A DNA stretch of 64,000 nucleotides. Source: Aestuariibius insulae (lineage in GTDB: Bacteria > Pseudomonadota > Alphaproteobacteria > Rhodobacterales > Rhodobacteraceae). The stretch spans positions 124,001 to 188,000 of the forward strand of contig NZ_JBFONW020000002.1 in assembly GCF_040783535.2 (NCBI RefSeq), in the 5' to 3' direction. This document shows, one piece after another, positions 9,207-18,859 of the stretch. The notes beneath the pieces are model-generated. The model was not told the origin of the DNA. It was given only the letters and a program-made list of their open reading frames with translations, and did not search any database. Within the stretch, counting starts at the first letter, position 1. Each line of letters opens with the position of its first letter. Both the position numbers and the translations under genes were made by a program.

Positions 9207-11312
9207 TCAGTTGCGGCAACGACCCACAGGGCCGTCTGCGGACCGGCCTGCGGAAAAGCCGCGCAGACCGACCGTTATGTCGAAATCAGTGGTCGGATCG
9301 ACCGTATCGGAGCTTGTGTAGCGGCGCGAGAGGGAAAGGTCGACCTCCACGCATTCGTTGCGGTAGACCAGCCCCAGACCGGCCTCGACCGGATCGTCGG
9401 CGCGGATATCATAGCGCGCATCGGTTGACAGCTCCCAGTTGGGAGAGATCCGATAGGCGGCCTCCATGGCCCATTCCGAGACGGCGTTGTTCCGGTCGAT
9501 TTCCGGATCCGCGGCCAGCCAGATATGGCTCGCGGACAGATCGACGAAGGCGCCGTCGAAGTCGATCCGGGTTTCCGAGGCGCCAAAGTCGAAGCTGTCC
9601 TCCACAAGAGAGCGGCTGGCCAGGGTCAGAGCGTCCGAGAACCGGATCTGCCCGGCGAGGAGCCAATCCGACTGGCGCCCGCTCAGGCCCGACGTGTCGC
9701 TGAAGGCAGGCGCGTCGTCGGCCCGCAGGATGCGCCCGAGGGTCAGGGTAGACGACCAGCCGCGCGGGTTATAGCGGGTCCAGCTGACCCCCAGATTGGC
9801 GCGGAGCCCGTCCTCGCGCAGATCGCCGCCCGGAAACCGGTCGAGCGCGAAGAGGTTTCCCTCGTCCAGATCGGCCCGTGTGCTTTCTTCATTGGCCAGA
9901 TCCTGATTGCCGCTGTCCGACCAGACGATCTGCGCCACGGGCTCCAGCAGCTCTGTGGCGCCGGACGGGCGCGTTCGGCTTAGCGGATAGCGCAGCGTGG
10001 CGGCGACAACCGGTGTCAGACGAAGCGCGCTTTGCTCCACATCGTTGTCCTGACCGACGCTGAAATAATCCGCGAAAAGGGCGCCTTCGGCCGTCAATCG
10101 AAGCCCGGCGGCGGTCACGGTATCGCGCCGGTAGGACAGAGACGTGCCGAGCCGGACCAGATCGCGCCCTTCGACGCCCAGATCATCCGATGCGCGATAA
10201 AGAAGCCGCCCATCAAGACCGGCGCGCAGCTCGCCGCCCATGGCCGGAAAGAGGCGCTGTTCTACGAACAGATCGCCGATCAGGTTAGGCTCGTCGGCAT
10301 TGTTCTGATTGTCCCTGAGATATTCGAGATTGACGAGCGCGGCGGAGGCAAAAAGATCGCGCTCTGTCCGGACAAGCTCGATCCGGCTTTCGACCGTGTC
10401 CGATCGGCTGATGCCATAATCCAGAAGATAAGCGTTGTCGGACACGGTAGTGATATCGAAGAGAAGATCGGTCTTCGGGCCGATCTCGAACTCGCCCAGC
10501 ACCGACAGATATCCGCGCCCTTCCTCGGGCAGGATGTCGTCGTCTGTGACTGCGCCTTCGATGGTCAGATCGCCGGACCGAAAGGCCTGGCGGTAGCGGA
10601 ATTCCAGCGTGCGCGTGCCGGGCGCGAGATACGGCGTCAGCGTCAGATCGCGGCTGCGGCCCAGCGTGATGAAATAGGGCAGCTTGATCCCGGTGCCCAA
10701 CTCACTGCTGAACCGAAGCTCGGGCACCAGCAGTCCGGTCGTCCGCTCGAGCGTCGGATCGGGAAGGCGGGCGCGGGGCAGCCACAGGATCGGCACGCCC
10801 CGGATCAGGAACTGCGCGTTCTCCAGATAAAGCTGCCGTTCCTGCTCGTCATGGATGATGCGCTCGGCCCGGATCGACCAAAGCGGAGCGCGTGTGCCGC
10901 AGACCGTGCAGGAGGTGACGGAGGTCTTGTAAAGCTGGCTGTAGCGCCCTTCGACCCGGTCGATCTGCGTGGCGGCCAGTTGCAACTGCCGGTCCAGCAC
11001 CAGCCGCGCGCCGCGCAGCAAGCCGTTTTCGAGCGTCGGCTGGATCTGCCCTTGGTCGGCCAGAAGGATCGTGCCGTCCGGTGTTTCGATGACGATAGGC
11101 CCGTCGATGGTCAGCGTATCGCTGGGTTGATCGAAGATCACGCGCGTCGCGGTGAGGCGGGTGCCGTCATAGAGCACCTCGACATTGCCTTCGGCGATCA
11201 GGCGCTCCTCGCCTTCGATAAAGACGCGATCTGCCACGAGTGTCGCCGCTCCCTGCGCCTGGGCAAGGCACGGCAAAAGACACAAGCAAAGGGCAAGAAG
11301 CGCGCGCATCAT
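9207..11312 (-). CDS. lptD: LPS-assembly outer-membrane protein LptD
   Basis: About 701 residues. The signal peptide (MRALLALCLCLLPCLAQAQ) is followed by an OstA/LptA-like jelly-roll domain at about 25-130 (ADRVFIEGEERLIAEGNVEVLYDGTRL) and a large beta-barrel domain to the C-terminus. A CTVC pair lies near residue 137-140 and further Cys residues near the C-terminus, the arrangement that forms LptD's disulphides. LptD with LptE inserts lipopolysaccharide into the outer leaflet. Two successive ATG codons overlap the lptG stop (ATGATG), so translation is coupled to lptG. Confidence 0.95.
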   Translation of the reverse strand: MMRALLALCLCLLPCLAQAQGAATLVADRVFIEGEERLIAEGNVEVLYDGTRLTATRVIFDQPSDTLTIDGPIVIETPDGTILLADQGQIQPTLENGLLRGARLVLDRQLQLAATQIDRVEGRYSQLYKTSVTSCTVCGTRAPLWSIRAERIIHDEQERQLYLENAQFLIRGVPILWLPRARLPDPTLERTTGLLVPELRFSSELGTGIKLPYFITLGRSRDLTLTPYLAPGTRTLEFRYRQAFRSGDLTIEGAVTDDDILPEEGRGYLSVLGEFEIGPKTDLLFDITTVSDNAYLLDYGISRSDTVESRIELVRTERDLFASAALVNLEYLRDNQNNADEPNLIGDLFVEQRLFPAMGGELRAGLDGRLLYRASDDLGVEGRDLVRLGTSLSYRRDTVTAAGLRLTAEGALFADYFSVGQDNDVEQSALRLTPVVAATLRYPLSRTRPSGATELLEPVAQIVWSDSGNQDLANEESTRADLDEGNLFALDRFPGGDLREDGLRANLGVSWTRYNPRGWSSTLTLGRILRADDAPAFSDTSGLSGRQSDWLLAGQIRFSDALTLASRSLVEDSFDFGASETRIDFDGAFVDLSASHIWLAADPEIDRNNAVSEWAMEAAYRISPNWELSTDARYDIRADDPVEAGLGLVYRNECVEVDLSLSRRYTSSDTVDPTTDFDITVGLRGFSAGRSADGPVGRCRN

Positions 11313-12406
11313 CCGTCCTCGAGATGCAGCAGCAGGCCAAGAGCCAGACAGATGGCGGCAACCGGCGGGATCCAGGCCGCCAGAAGGGCGGGGATCTGGC
11401 CGTTCTCTCCCAGGATCTGGGCGAAGTTGCGTAGGAAATACAGCCCGAAGCCCAGCATCACGGCGGTCAGAACGGCGATGCCCGTGCGGCCTCCGCGCTG
11501 GTGGCGCATCGTCAGGCCTGCCGCGACTAGCAGCATCGAGACGATGAAGACGGGCAAGGCCAGTTCCATCTGGAACCAGACCTCGTGACGCTGCGCGGAA
11601 AAGCCTGCGCGTTCAAGCTGGTCGATGAAATCGGGAAGATCCCAGATCGGGATCGAGGAGGGGGTGCCAAGACGGTCGCGGATCTGGTCGCGCGTCAGCG
11701 TCGATGGCAGGCTGAGCCGGTCGTGAAGGGTCGCGGCACTTTCGGGATTGAGGCTCGAGACAAGCGGCCAGGATTTCGCGTCTTCCAGTTCCCAGGCGCC
11801 ATCGGTCAGGACGGCCCGATCGGCTTCGATCCGGCGGATCGGCCCGATCGCTTCGGCAAAGACAATGAAAGACGCCTCGAAAAGCTCGGTTCCGTCAAGC
11901 GATGCACGTTCGGCGCGGATGACCGTCTGCCGGTCGCCGCTGCCCTGACGTAGCCACAGCCCCTCGTCGCGCAAGGTGAGGATCGAACTGCCGCCCCGCT
12001 CTACCGTATCGGCCCGGCGTTCGTATTCCTGACTGGTCGCCGCTACGATCGGATTGAAGATCGCGACCCCCAAGGCGCCAATGAGAAAGGCGACGATCAC
12101 CGGCGCGATCAGGCTGCGCAACGCCGACCGCCCGGCCGCGCGGGTGACGACCATCTCGGACGACCGCGCGAGCGACAGGAACAGGGCAATCGTCGCCAGT
12201 ACCGTGATCAGCGGCAGGATACGGTATAATCCCTCCGGCGTGTTGAGCAGGGTCAGCCCGATGATCGCGGCAAAGCCCGCGCCTTCACCCGCAAACTTTC
12301 CGAGCTGGTCGATCAGATCGAGGAAGGCGAGGATCAGGAAAAAGATCGCAAAGACACCGGCAAAGCTGCGCGCGAAGCGGCGGGCGAAATAAAGATGCAG
12401 GATCAT
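11309..12406 (-). CDS. lptG: LPS export ABC transporter permease LptG
   Basis: 365 residues of the YjgP/YjgQ family: two N-terminal helices, a helix pair near residues 60-120, a periplasmic jelly-roll domain at about 125-265, and two C-terminal helices. It and LptF form the inner-membrane channel that, powered by LptB, extracts LPS toward LptD. As the second of two tandem paralogues, and the one directly before lptD, it is assigned LptG. It overlaps lptF by 4 bp and lptD by 1-4 bp. Confidence 0.93.
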   Translation of the reverse strand: MILHLYFARRFARSFAGVFAIFFLILAFLDLIDQLGKFAGEGAGFAAIIGLTLLNTPEGLYRILPLITVLATIALFLSLARSSEMVVTRAAGRSALRSLIAPVIVAFLIGALGVAIFNPIVAATSQEYERRADTVERGGSSILTLRDEGLWLRQGSGDRQTVIRAERASLDGTELFEASFIVFAEAIGPIRRIEADRAVLTDGAWELEDAKSWPLVSSLNPESAATLHDRLSLPSTLTRDQIRDRLGTPSSIPIWDLPDFIDQLERAGFSAQRHEVWFQMELALPVFIVSMLLVAAGLTMRHQRGGRTGIAVLTAVMLGFGLYFLRNFAQILGENGQIPALLAAWIPPVAAICLALGLLLHLEDG

Positions 12407-13521
12407 GCCGGTCGCACCGACAGCCTGGACCGCAATCGCGACGCGCTGGCAAGCTGGACACCCGCGATACCAAGGCCGACCGCAACTGGCAGATAGATCA
12501 GCGGCCAGGCCTGATCGTTGTCTTCGGTCAGCCCCAGAATAGTGCTTTCGAGTGCCTTCACCGCGATCAGCAGAAAGATCGCAAGGATGATCTGCCGTCC
12601 GACCCCGAACCGCGAGAACCGCCCCGTCAGCAGTGTCGCGAACCCGATGAGGGCCGCCACGGTCGCAAGGCTCGCCTCCACGATCCGGATATGGGCCACC
12701 CGATGCAGCTCGGGCGCGCTGCGCCGGGTCAGCGCCTGCGTCTCGCCGGACGCCTCGAAGAGCGTGAGGGTCGAGATCTCCCGGACGTTGCGACGATTGC
12801 GCTCGGAGGAGCCCATCAGACCGCCGATCTCATAGGTGAAGTTCGAGAAACTGGTGGTGAAGAGCCTCTGGTCGGCGACCCGCAGCGTCTGGGCCAGACC
12901 CGCGACCATCACCAGGCGCGGCCCCGTTTCGGTGCGCAGCAGATAGGCCTGTTCGGCGGTGTAGGTGACGTGCTCCTCGGTATTGCGAGTATCCGAGAGG
13001 AAGACGTCCAGAAGCTCACCCTCCGCAGTGATGTCGCGGATGTAGAACGTCAGACCGTCCGCAGGGTTGAGAAAGGTGCCCTCGGTCAGAAGGCGCGCAG
13101 TGATGTTTTCGGCGATCTCCGCCTCGCGATCGTTGAGTTGCGACAGCGACAGCGGGGTCAGCATATGGACCAGCGCGCTCATCAAAAGGGTGACGATCAG
13201 CCCGAAGACCAGGACGGGCCGCGCCAGACGCATCGCGCTGTGACCGGTCGCGCGAAGGACAACAAGTTCGCTTTCTGAGGTCATCCGGTTCGTCACATAG
13301 ACCGAGGCCGCAAAGGCCGAGATCGGCAGAACCAGCCGGATCACATTGGGCAGCGACAGCGCGGTGAATTCGAGGAAAACGCCCGCCGACTGGCCATCCG
13401 CGATCAGCTGGTCAAAGAGGATCACCGCGCGGTTCACCCAATAGACCAGCACGAGGATCAGGCTGAAGAACCCGAAAAGCACCATCAGCTGGGACAGCAT
13501 ATAGCGATCGATGCGCGCCAA
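12403..13521 (-). CDS. lptF: LPS export ABC transporter permease LptF
   Basis: 372 residues, YjgP/YjgQ family, with the same helix and periplasmic-domain layout as its downstream paralogue. The N-terminal MARIDRYMLSQLMVLFGFF is typical of LptF. It opens the lptF-lptG-lptD-surA-pdxA run, whose members all overlap or nearly touch, so the promoter should lie in the about 137 bp between this start and pepA, which is transcribed in the opposite direction. Confidence 0.93.
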   Translation of the reverse strand: MARIDRYMLSQLMVLFGFFSLILVLVYWVNRAVILFDQLIADGQSAGVFLEFTALSLPNVIRLVLPISAFAASVYVTNRMTSESELVVLRATGHSAMRLARPVLVFGLIVTLLMSALVHMLTPLSLSQLNDREAEIAENITARLLTEGTFLNPADGLTFYIRDITAEGELLDVFLSDTRNTEEHVTYTAEQAYLLRTETGPRLVMVAGLAQTLRVADQRLFTTSFSNFTYEIGGLMGSSERNRRNVREISTLTLFEASGETQALTRRSAPELHRVAHIRIVEASLATVAALIGFATLLTGRFSRFGVGRQIILAIFLLIAVKALESTILGLTEDNDQAWPLIYLPVAVGLGIAGVQLASASRLRSRLSVRPA

Positions 13522-13658
13522 GGGGCAGGGGTCCTTCGTCTGACTGGCTCTTTTCGCTAGCCGATTTCCGCTGCGAGGTGAACCGCTATTGCGATTGCCG
13601 GGCCCGACCGGATAAGCCCTCGGGCAGGACCCCGCCTGATGCGAAAGGACATGACCCG

Positions 13659-15119
13659 ATGACCGATCCCGTGACCCTCGACGTGAAAGAAACCGATCTC
13701 GATGCCGTTGCCGATCATGACGGACGCATCGCGGTTCTCGTGGCCGAGGACGGCACGCTCAACCCCAGCGCGCGGCGGGTCAACAGCCGGATGAAGGGCG
13801 CTATCGCGCGCCTGACCGACGGCAAGGAATGGGAGAAGATGTCGGCGGGCGACGTTACGACCATCGCCTATCCGTCGGGCCTTGCGGCAACCGGCGTTCT
13901 GATTGCCAAGCTCGATCCGCGCGCAGATGCGCTGACGGCGCGCAAGACGGGGGCGGCGATCGCAGCGGCGCGCGGAAAGGGGCCGCTTCTGGTGCTGGGG
14001 CACAGCGTCGCCAAGGCCGAGGCGCTGGCGCTCGGTCTGGTGTTGCGCGGTTACGACTTCGACATCCGCAAATCCAAACCCGGGGATGGCGCAGAGCCGA
14101 TCACGCTGATGCTGGGCAAACCCGAGACGGTCAATGCGGCGCGCGTGGATGCGCTGGCCTCCGGCGTTTTCTTCACCCGCGATCTGGTTAACGAGCCCGC
14201 CAATGTCCTGACCACGACCGAATTCGCGGACCGGCTGGCCGAAATGTCGGATCTGGGCGTCAAGGTCGAGGTGCTGGACGAAGAGAAGCTGGAAGAGCTG
14301 GGCATGAACCTGCTGCTCAGCGTGGGGCAGGGATCCGCCTCGCCATCCAAGGTCGTCGTGATGGAGTGGCAGGGCGGCGGGGACGAGCCGCCGCTGGCAT
14401 TGGTCGGCAAAGGCGTTGTCTTCGATACCGGCGGGATCAGCATCAAGCCGGCCGCCGGGATGGAAGACATGACGATGGATATGGGCGGCGCGGGCACCGT
14501 CGCGGGCGTCATGAAGGCGATCGCCAAACGCAAGGCCAAGGCTAATGTCGTCGGCCTCGTCGGCCTCGTTGAGAACATGCCGTCAGGAACCGCGACCCGC
14601 CCCGGCGATGTCGTGACGTCGATGAAGGGCGATACGGTCGAGATCATCAATACTGACGCTGAAGGCCGCCTCGTCCTGGCCGATGTGCTGTGGTACACCC
14701 AAGAGCGGTTCTCGCCGTCCGGCATTGTGGATCTGGCGACGCTGACCGGAGCAATTATCATCGCCTTGGGCAACGAAAAGGCGGGCGTTTTCGCCAATGA
14801 CGATGCCTTCGCTGATGCGTTTCTCAAAGCGGCGCAGGCCGAAGGGGAAGGCGCCTGGCAGCTCCCGCTGGCCGATGCCTATGATGGGCAGCTCAAGAGC
14901 CGCATCGCTGATATGAAAAATATCGGCGGACGCCCCGCCGGATCGATCACAGCGGCACAGTTCCTCCAGCGGTTCGTCAAGGACGATGTGCCGTGGATGC
15001 ATCTGGACATAGCAGGCGTCGCCAGCCGCAAGGACGGCACTGCGCTTGCTCCGAAAGGGGCGACGGGATGGGGCGTGCTGGCGCTCGACCGGCTGATTGC
15101 GGATCGCTACGAAGGGTAA
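13659..15119 (+). CDS. pepA: Leucyl aminopeptidase (M17 family)
   Basis: 486 residues. The M17 signature NTDAEGRLVLAD is complete and the upstream metal-ligand segment GKGVVFDTGGISIKPAAGM is present, so both zinc/manganese sites are intact. The enzyme removes N-terminal residues from peptides in the cytoplasm. The start MTDPVTLDVKETDL has AAGGA about 10 bases upstream; earlier in-frame codons lie in the divergent promoter region. The stop shares one base with the holC start. Confidence 0.95.
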   Translation: MTDPVTLDVKETDLDAVADHDGRIAVLVAEDGTLNPSARRVNSRMKGAIARLTDGKEWEKMSAGDVTTIAYPSGLAATGVLIAKLDPRADALTARKTGAAIAAARGKGPLLVLGHSVAKAEALALGLVLRGYDFDIRKSKPGDGAEPITLMLGKPETVNAARVDALASGVFFTRDLVNEPANVLTTTEFADRLAEMSDLGVKVEVLDEEKLEELGMNLLLSVGQGSASPSKVVVMEWQGGGDEPPLALVGKGVVFDTGGISIKPAAGMEDMTMDMGGAGTVAGVMKAIAKRKAKANVVGLVGLVENMPSGTATRPGDVVTSMKGDTVEIINTDAEGRLVLADVLWYTQERFSPSGIVDLATLTGAIIIALGNEKAGVFANDDAFADAFLKAAQAEGEGAWQLPLADAYDGQLKSRIADMKNIGGRPAGSITAAQFLQRFVKDDVPWMHLDIAGVASRKDGTALAPKGATGWGVLALDRLIADRYEG

Positions 15120-15571
15120 TGGGCGCGGCCTATTTCTATCATCTGACGCATCAGCCTCTCGAAACGGCACTGCCTCAGCTTGTCGCGCGAGCGCGCGGCG
15201 CAGGCTGGCGCGTCGCGGTCCGGGTGGGGGAAGCTGACCGTCTGGAGGCGCTGGACAAGGCGCTTTGGTCCGGCCCGGCGGAAGAGTTTCCGGCCCATGG
15301 GATCGCGGATGGCGCGCATGACGCGGATCAGCCGGTGCTGCTGACGACCGCAATGGACACACCGAACGGTGCCGCCTGTCTGATGACGGTGAGCGGCGCG
15401 GAGGTCACACCCGAAGATTGCGCGGCAATGGAGCGGGTCTGCGTGATCTTCGACGGAACCGACGGCGCCGCGCTTGATCAGGCGCGCGTGCAGTGGAAAG
15501 CACTGACGGCGGCAGAAATCGAAGCGCAATACTGGTCCCAGGAAAGCGGACGCTGGGAGCGGAAGAGGTAA
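15119..15571 (+). CDS. holC: DNA polymerase III chi subunit
   Basis: 150 residues with the chi-family N-terminus AAYFYHLTHQPLE and the conserved segments GWRVAVRV and ALDKALWSGPAEEFPAHG. Chi links the clamp loader (through psi where present) to single-stranded DNA-binding protein. pepA-holC is a common proteobacterial pairing, and here the ATG overlaps the pepA stop by one base. The start was chosen from that overlap and from family length. The stop codon lies inside the first of three palindromes. Confidence 0.93.
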   Translation: MGAAYFYHLTHQPLETALPQLVARARGAGWRVAVRVGEADRLEALDKALWSGPAEEFPAHGIADGAHDADQPVLLTTAMDTPNGAACLMTVSGAEVTPEDCAAMERVCVIFDGTDGAALDQARVQWKALTAAEIEAQYWSQESGRWERKR

Positions 15572-15672
15572 AATCCTTCTAGAAGGATTTTGAAGTCAGA
15601 TTTTTCTAGAAAAATCTGCCCCCCGGGCGGGAGCCGTCATTCCTTGGCCAAAACTCTTCGACGAAGAGTTTT
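15570..15672. repeat. Three AT-rich palindromes between convergent genes
   Basis: Three inverted repeats lie in 103 bp: a perfect 22-mer at 15570-15591 (AAAATCCTTCT and its complement), a perfect 22-mer at 15597-15618 (CAGATTTTTCT and its complement), and a 23-mer with one central base at 15650-15672 (AAAACTCTTCG/CGAAGAGTTTT). The first contains the holC stop and the last contains the aspartic protease stop. They probably act as bidirectional terminators: each hairpin would end in a U-run on either strand. The same AAAA-TTCTTC type recurs at 35298-35356, so this is a dispersed family. Confidence 0.8.
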
Positions 15673-16249
15673 ACCGCTCGAGCATCAGCCGGTCGCCTGC
15701 GATTTCGATCCGGGAGAAGCGCTGAAGATAGCCCATCCCCAGAAGCGACTCGCGCATCTCGCCTTCGTTGACCCAGGCGCGCACGTCATAGTCGGGGATG
15801 CCCGCAAGCTCGACCCGGTCCAGCGTGACCGGAGCGGTTCGCACGATGCCATTGGCCGTGTTCGCGCTGCCCAGAAACATGAGCGTCTCTGGCGCGATCC
15901 CCACACGCTCGGCATCGGTCTGCGTCAGCACCATCTCGGTCGCGCCGGTATCGACGACGAAGGTGATCGGCTCCTCGTTGATGTCGAGCGTGAGGTAATA
16001 ATGCCCGTCTCGCGAGCGCGGCACGCTGATCGCGCCGTCCTCGCCCACGCTTTGCGCGGCAAAGCGTGTGGGTCCCAGATCGCCCCAAAGACCGTAGCCT
16101 GCGATAACGCCCACGAAGATCAGCCCCCAGATCGCCGCATGCTGCAGCGTCTTGTTCATCTGATCGCGCGAGGACACCAGAAACCAGCCGCCCACGGCGG
16201 TCCCGAGCAGCACAAGATAGATGATTGAGGCGATCTGATCTCCAGTCAT
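15671..16249 (-). CDS. Membrane-anchored retropepsin-like aspartic protease
   Basis: 192 residues. Two N-terminal transmembrane helices (about 8-27 and 38-55) precede a single retropepsin domain with the catalytic motif VVDTGATEMVLT near residue 98. With one DTG per chain the active enzyme would be a homodimer, as for TIGR02281-type clan AA proteases. The protease domain is probably periplasmic. Its substrate is unknown. The ATG is 15 bp downstream of the marC stop, so it may be co-transcribed with the ABC-F-marC pair. Confidence 0.85.
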   Translation of the reverse strand: MTGDQIASIIYLVLLGTAVGGWFLVSSRDQMNKTLQHAAIWGLIFVGVIAGYGLWGDLGPTRFAAQSVGEDGAISVPRSRDGHYYLTLDINEEPITFVVDTGATEMVLTQTDAERVGIAPETLMFLGSANTANGIVRTAPVTLDRVELAGIPDYDVRAWVNEGEMRESLLGMGYLQRFSRIEIAGDRLMLER

Positions 16250-16263
16250 GGAACTCGATATAA

Positions 16264-16899
16264 TCAGCTCCCGCCCAGACCGAAAGAGGCCAGGCCGTCG
16301 AGAACGAACTGCACGGAGAGCGCGGCGAGCAGCATCCCCAAAAGCCGCGTGACCACGTTGATCCCGACCTTGCCCAGAAGCCGCTCGAGATAGCCCGCCA
16401 CGAGAAACAGAACGAAGACGAGGCCCACCGTGACCAGCATGATGGCAACCACGAGCATCGCATCGAGCGTTGTTGTCGCCTCTCCGACCAGAAGGATGAT
16501 CGTGGCGATGGAACCGGGCCCTGCGATCAGCGGAATGGCGATGGGAAAGACCGATGGATCCTGTCCCGTCTCTTCCTCCGGGGCATCGCCTTGCGATTGC
16601 CGCCGGGTTTGCCGTCGCTCGAACAGCATGTCGAGCGCCGTCAGAAAAAGGAGGATCCCGCCAGAGATCCGGAAGGCAGGCATCGAGATGCCGAGAAATT
16701 CCAGAACCGCTTCGCCCAGAAAGGCAAAGATCAACAGGATCCCGGTGGCCACCGCGCAGGCGCGGGCCGCGATCTTGCGCCGCTGCGCCGGGGACAGGCC
16801 TTGGGTCAGCGCGGCGAAGACGGGAGCGAGCCCGATCGGGTCGATTACCACGAAGAGCGCCGTGAAGGCTGTGACGAGAAAGGCAAGCTCCATGCTCAT
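16264..16899 (-). CDS. MarC family integral membrane protein
   Basis: 211 residues, six predicted transmembrane segments, with the MarC family opening FLVTAFTALFVVIDPIGLAPVFAALT. A hydrophilic loop around residues 80-105 is rich in Arg and Glu. MarC proteins are a widespread membrane family; the old link to multiple antibiotic resistance was not upheld, and their transport role is unclear. The ATG overlaps the stop of the upstream ABC-F gene by 4 bp. Confidence 0.88.
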   Translation of the reverse strand: MSMELAFLVTAFTALFVVIDPIGLAPVFAALTQGLSPAQRRKIAARACAVATGILLIFAFLGEAVLEFLGISMPAFRISGGILLFLTALDMLFERRQTRRQSQGDAPEEETGQDPSVFPIAIPLIAGPGSIATIILLVGEATTTLDAMLVVAIMLVTVGLVFVLFLVAGYLERLLGKVGINVVTRLLGMLLAALSVQFVLDGLASFGLGGS

Positions 16900-18743
16900 G
16901 CGGCGGTCTCGGCGCGTTCGAGCTTTTCCTGCGCGCTTAGCCACAGCGTCTCGGCGCGTCCCAGACCGTCCATCACCTCGGCATATTTCTTCTGCCAGAC
17001 CTCGGTCTCGCCGATCTTCTCAGCCTCGTACATCGCCGGATCGGCGAGCTTCTTGGCGAGCTTCTCGCGCATCTCTTCCAGCTTCTCAACGCGAGCCTCG
17101 CATTTGCGGACTTCTGCCCGCATTTCGAGGATCGCCTCGCGTGATGGCTTCGGGCGTTTAGGCGCGGGCTTCTCCGCCTTCGGAGGCTTGTCGCCTGCCA
17201 GAAGGAACCGGCGATAGGCGGCCAGATCCTCGCCGTAAGGTGTTACGCGCCCGTCTTTCACCAGCCAAAGCCGGTCGGCCACGAGTTCCAGCAGATGCAT
17301 GTCATGGCTGACCAGGATCACCGCGCCGGAATAGGCGGTCAGCGCCTCGACCAGCGCCTCTCGGCTTTCGATATCCAGATGGTTCGTCGGCTCATCGAGG
17401 ATCAGCAGATGCGGCGCGTCGATCGTCGCCAGCAGCAGTGAGAGCCGCGCCTTCTGCCCGCCCGAAAGCCGTCCGACCTCGGTCTCGGCCTGCGCCGCGC
17501 CCAGACCGAAGCCTGCGAGCCGCGCCCGCGCCTTGGCCTGACCGGCCTCGGGCCGCTCGCGCATTAGGTGCTGCAGCGGCGTCTCCTCGATCCGCAGCTC
17601 ATCGACCTGATGCTGTGCGAAATACCCGATCCGCAGCTTGGAGGCGCGGGTGATCCGGCCTGCCATCGTCTCGAGCCGGTCCGAGAGCAGCTTGGACAGC
17701 GTCGACTTGCCCTCGCCGTTGCGCCCCAGCAGCGCGATCCGGTCGTCCTGATCGATCCTGAGATCCAGACGCCCGAGCACCTCGGCCCCGTCATAGCCGA
17801 CCGTGCCGTTTTCGACGCGGATGATCGGCGGCGACAGCTCTTCGGGTTCGGGAAAGGTAAAGACCGTGCGCGCGGCATCCTCGGGCGCGCGGATCGTCTC
17901 CATCTTTTCCAGCATCTTGACCCGGCTCTGCGCCTGTTTCGCCTTGGAGGCCTTGGCCTTGAAGCGGTCGACAAAGCTTTGCAGATGCGCCCGGCGCGCG
18001 TCCTGCTTTTTGGCCTGCGCCGCCTGAATGGCCCGCTGCTGGGCCCGTTGGCGCGCAAATTGATCGTAAGTGCCGGTGTAATAGGCCAGCTTGCGTTCAT
18101 CCAGATGCAAGATGCCGCCCACCGCCCGGTTCAGCAGACCCCGGTCGTGGCTGACAATCAGAACGGTATGGGGATAGCGCGCCAGATAGCTTTCCAGCCA
18201 CAGCGCGCCTTCGAGGTCGAGATAGTTCGTCGGCTCGTCCAGCAGCAGCAGATCGGGCTGCGCGAAAAGGACACCCGCCAAAGCCACCCGCATCCGCCAG
18301 CCGCCCGAAAAGGCGCTGCACGGCATCCGCTGCTCGGCATCGGTAAAGCCAAGCCCCTTTAGGATGGCCGAGGCGCGCCCTTCGGCGGACCAGGCGTCGA
18401 TATCGGTCAGCCGTGTCTGGATCTCGGCGATCCGCGCGGGATCCTCGGTGTGCTCGGCCAGCAGCGCGGCCCGCTCGGTGTCAGCCTCCAACACCGTGTC
18501 GATCAGCGACACCTCCGATCCCGGCACCTCCTGGCTGACACCGCCCATCCGCGCGCCGCGCGGCAGGGAGATCGATCCGCCTTCCAGCGTCAGCTCGGCC
18601 TTGATCAGGCGGAACAGCGTCGTCTTGCCTGTTCCGTTGCGCCCTACAAGGCCCACCTTGTGTCCCTCGGGGATCACGGCAGACGCGCCCTCGAACAGGG
18701 GGCGGCCTTCGACCGAATAGGTGATATCGTCAATGCGCAGCAT
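16896..18743 (-). CDS. ABC-F family ATPase (YheS-like)
   Basis: 615 residues with two ATP-binding cassettes and no membrane segments. Walker A motifs are GRNGTGKTT (about residue 36) and GRNGEGKST (about 345); each cassette has its LSGG-type signature (FSGGWRMRVALA and LSGGQKARLSLLL) and Walker B (LLLLDEPTNYLD, LLILDEPTNHLD). The charged linker between them holds the AKASKAKQAQSRVK segment typical of ABC-F proteins, and a coiled-coil C-terminal arm follows about residue 530. ABC-F proteins act on the ribosomal E site to resolve stalls; the layout is closest to YheS. Confidence 0.9.
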   Translation of the reverse strand: MLRIDDITYSVEGRPLFEGASAVIPEGHKVGLVGRNGTGKTTLFRLIKAELTLEGGSISLPRGARMGGVSQEVPGSEVSLIDTVLEADTERAALLAEHTEDPARIAEIQTRLTDIDAWSAEGRASAILKGLGFTDAEQRMPCSAFSGGWRMRVALAGVLFAQPDLLLLDEPTNYLDLEGALWLESYLARYPHTVLIVSHDRGLLNRAVGGILHLDERKLAYYTGTYDQFARQRAQQRAIQAAQAKKQDARRAHLQSFVDRFKAKASKAKQAQSRVKMLEKMETIRAPEDAARTVFTFPEPEELSPPIIRVENGTVGYDGAEVLGRLDLRIDQDDRIALLGRNGEGKSTLSKLLSDRLETMAGRITRASKLRIGYFAQHQVDELRIEETPLQHLMRERPEAGQAKARARLAGFGLGAAQAETEVGRLSGGQKARLSLLLATIDAPHLLILDEPTNHLDIESREALVEALTAYSGAVILVSHDMHLLELVADRLWLVKDGRVTPYGEDLAAYRRFLLAGDKPPKAEKPAPKRPKPSREAILEMRAEVRKCEARVEKLEEMREKLAKKLADPAMYEAEKIGETEVWQKKYAEVMDGLGRAETLWLSAQEKLERAETAA

Positions 18744-18859
18744 GGCGGGTCAGTGCCGCAGGCGGCGGGGCGCGTCAATGTCTGGTCATCGATCCAGCCC
18801 CATGCTAGGCGGGCGCCGATTTCCACGGGGCGCGGCCCCGACATACGAAAGAGGCAAAC

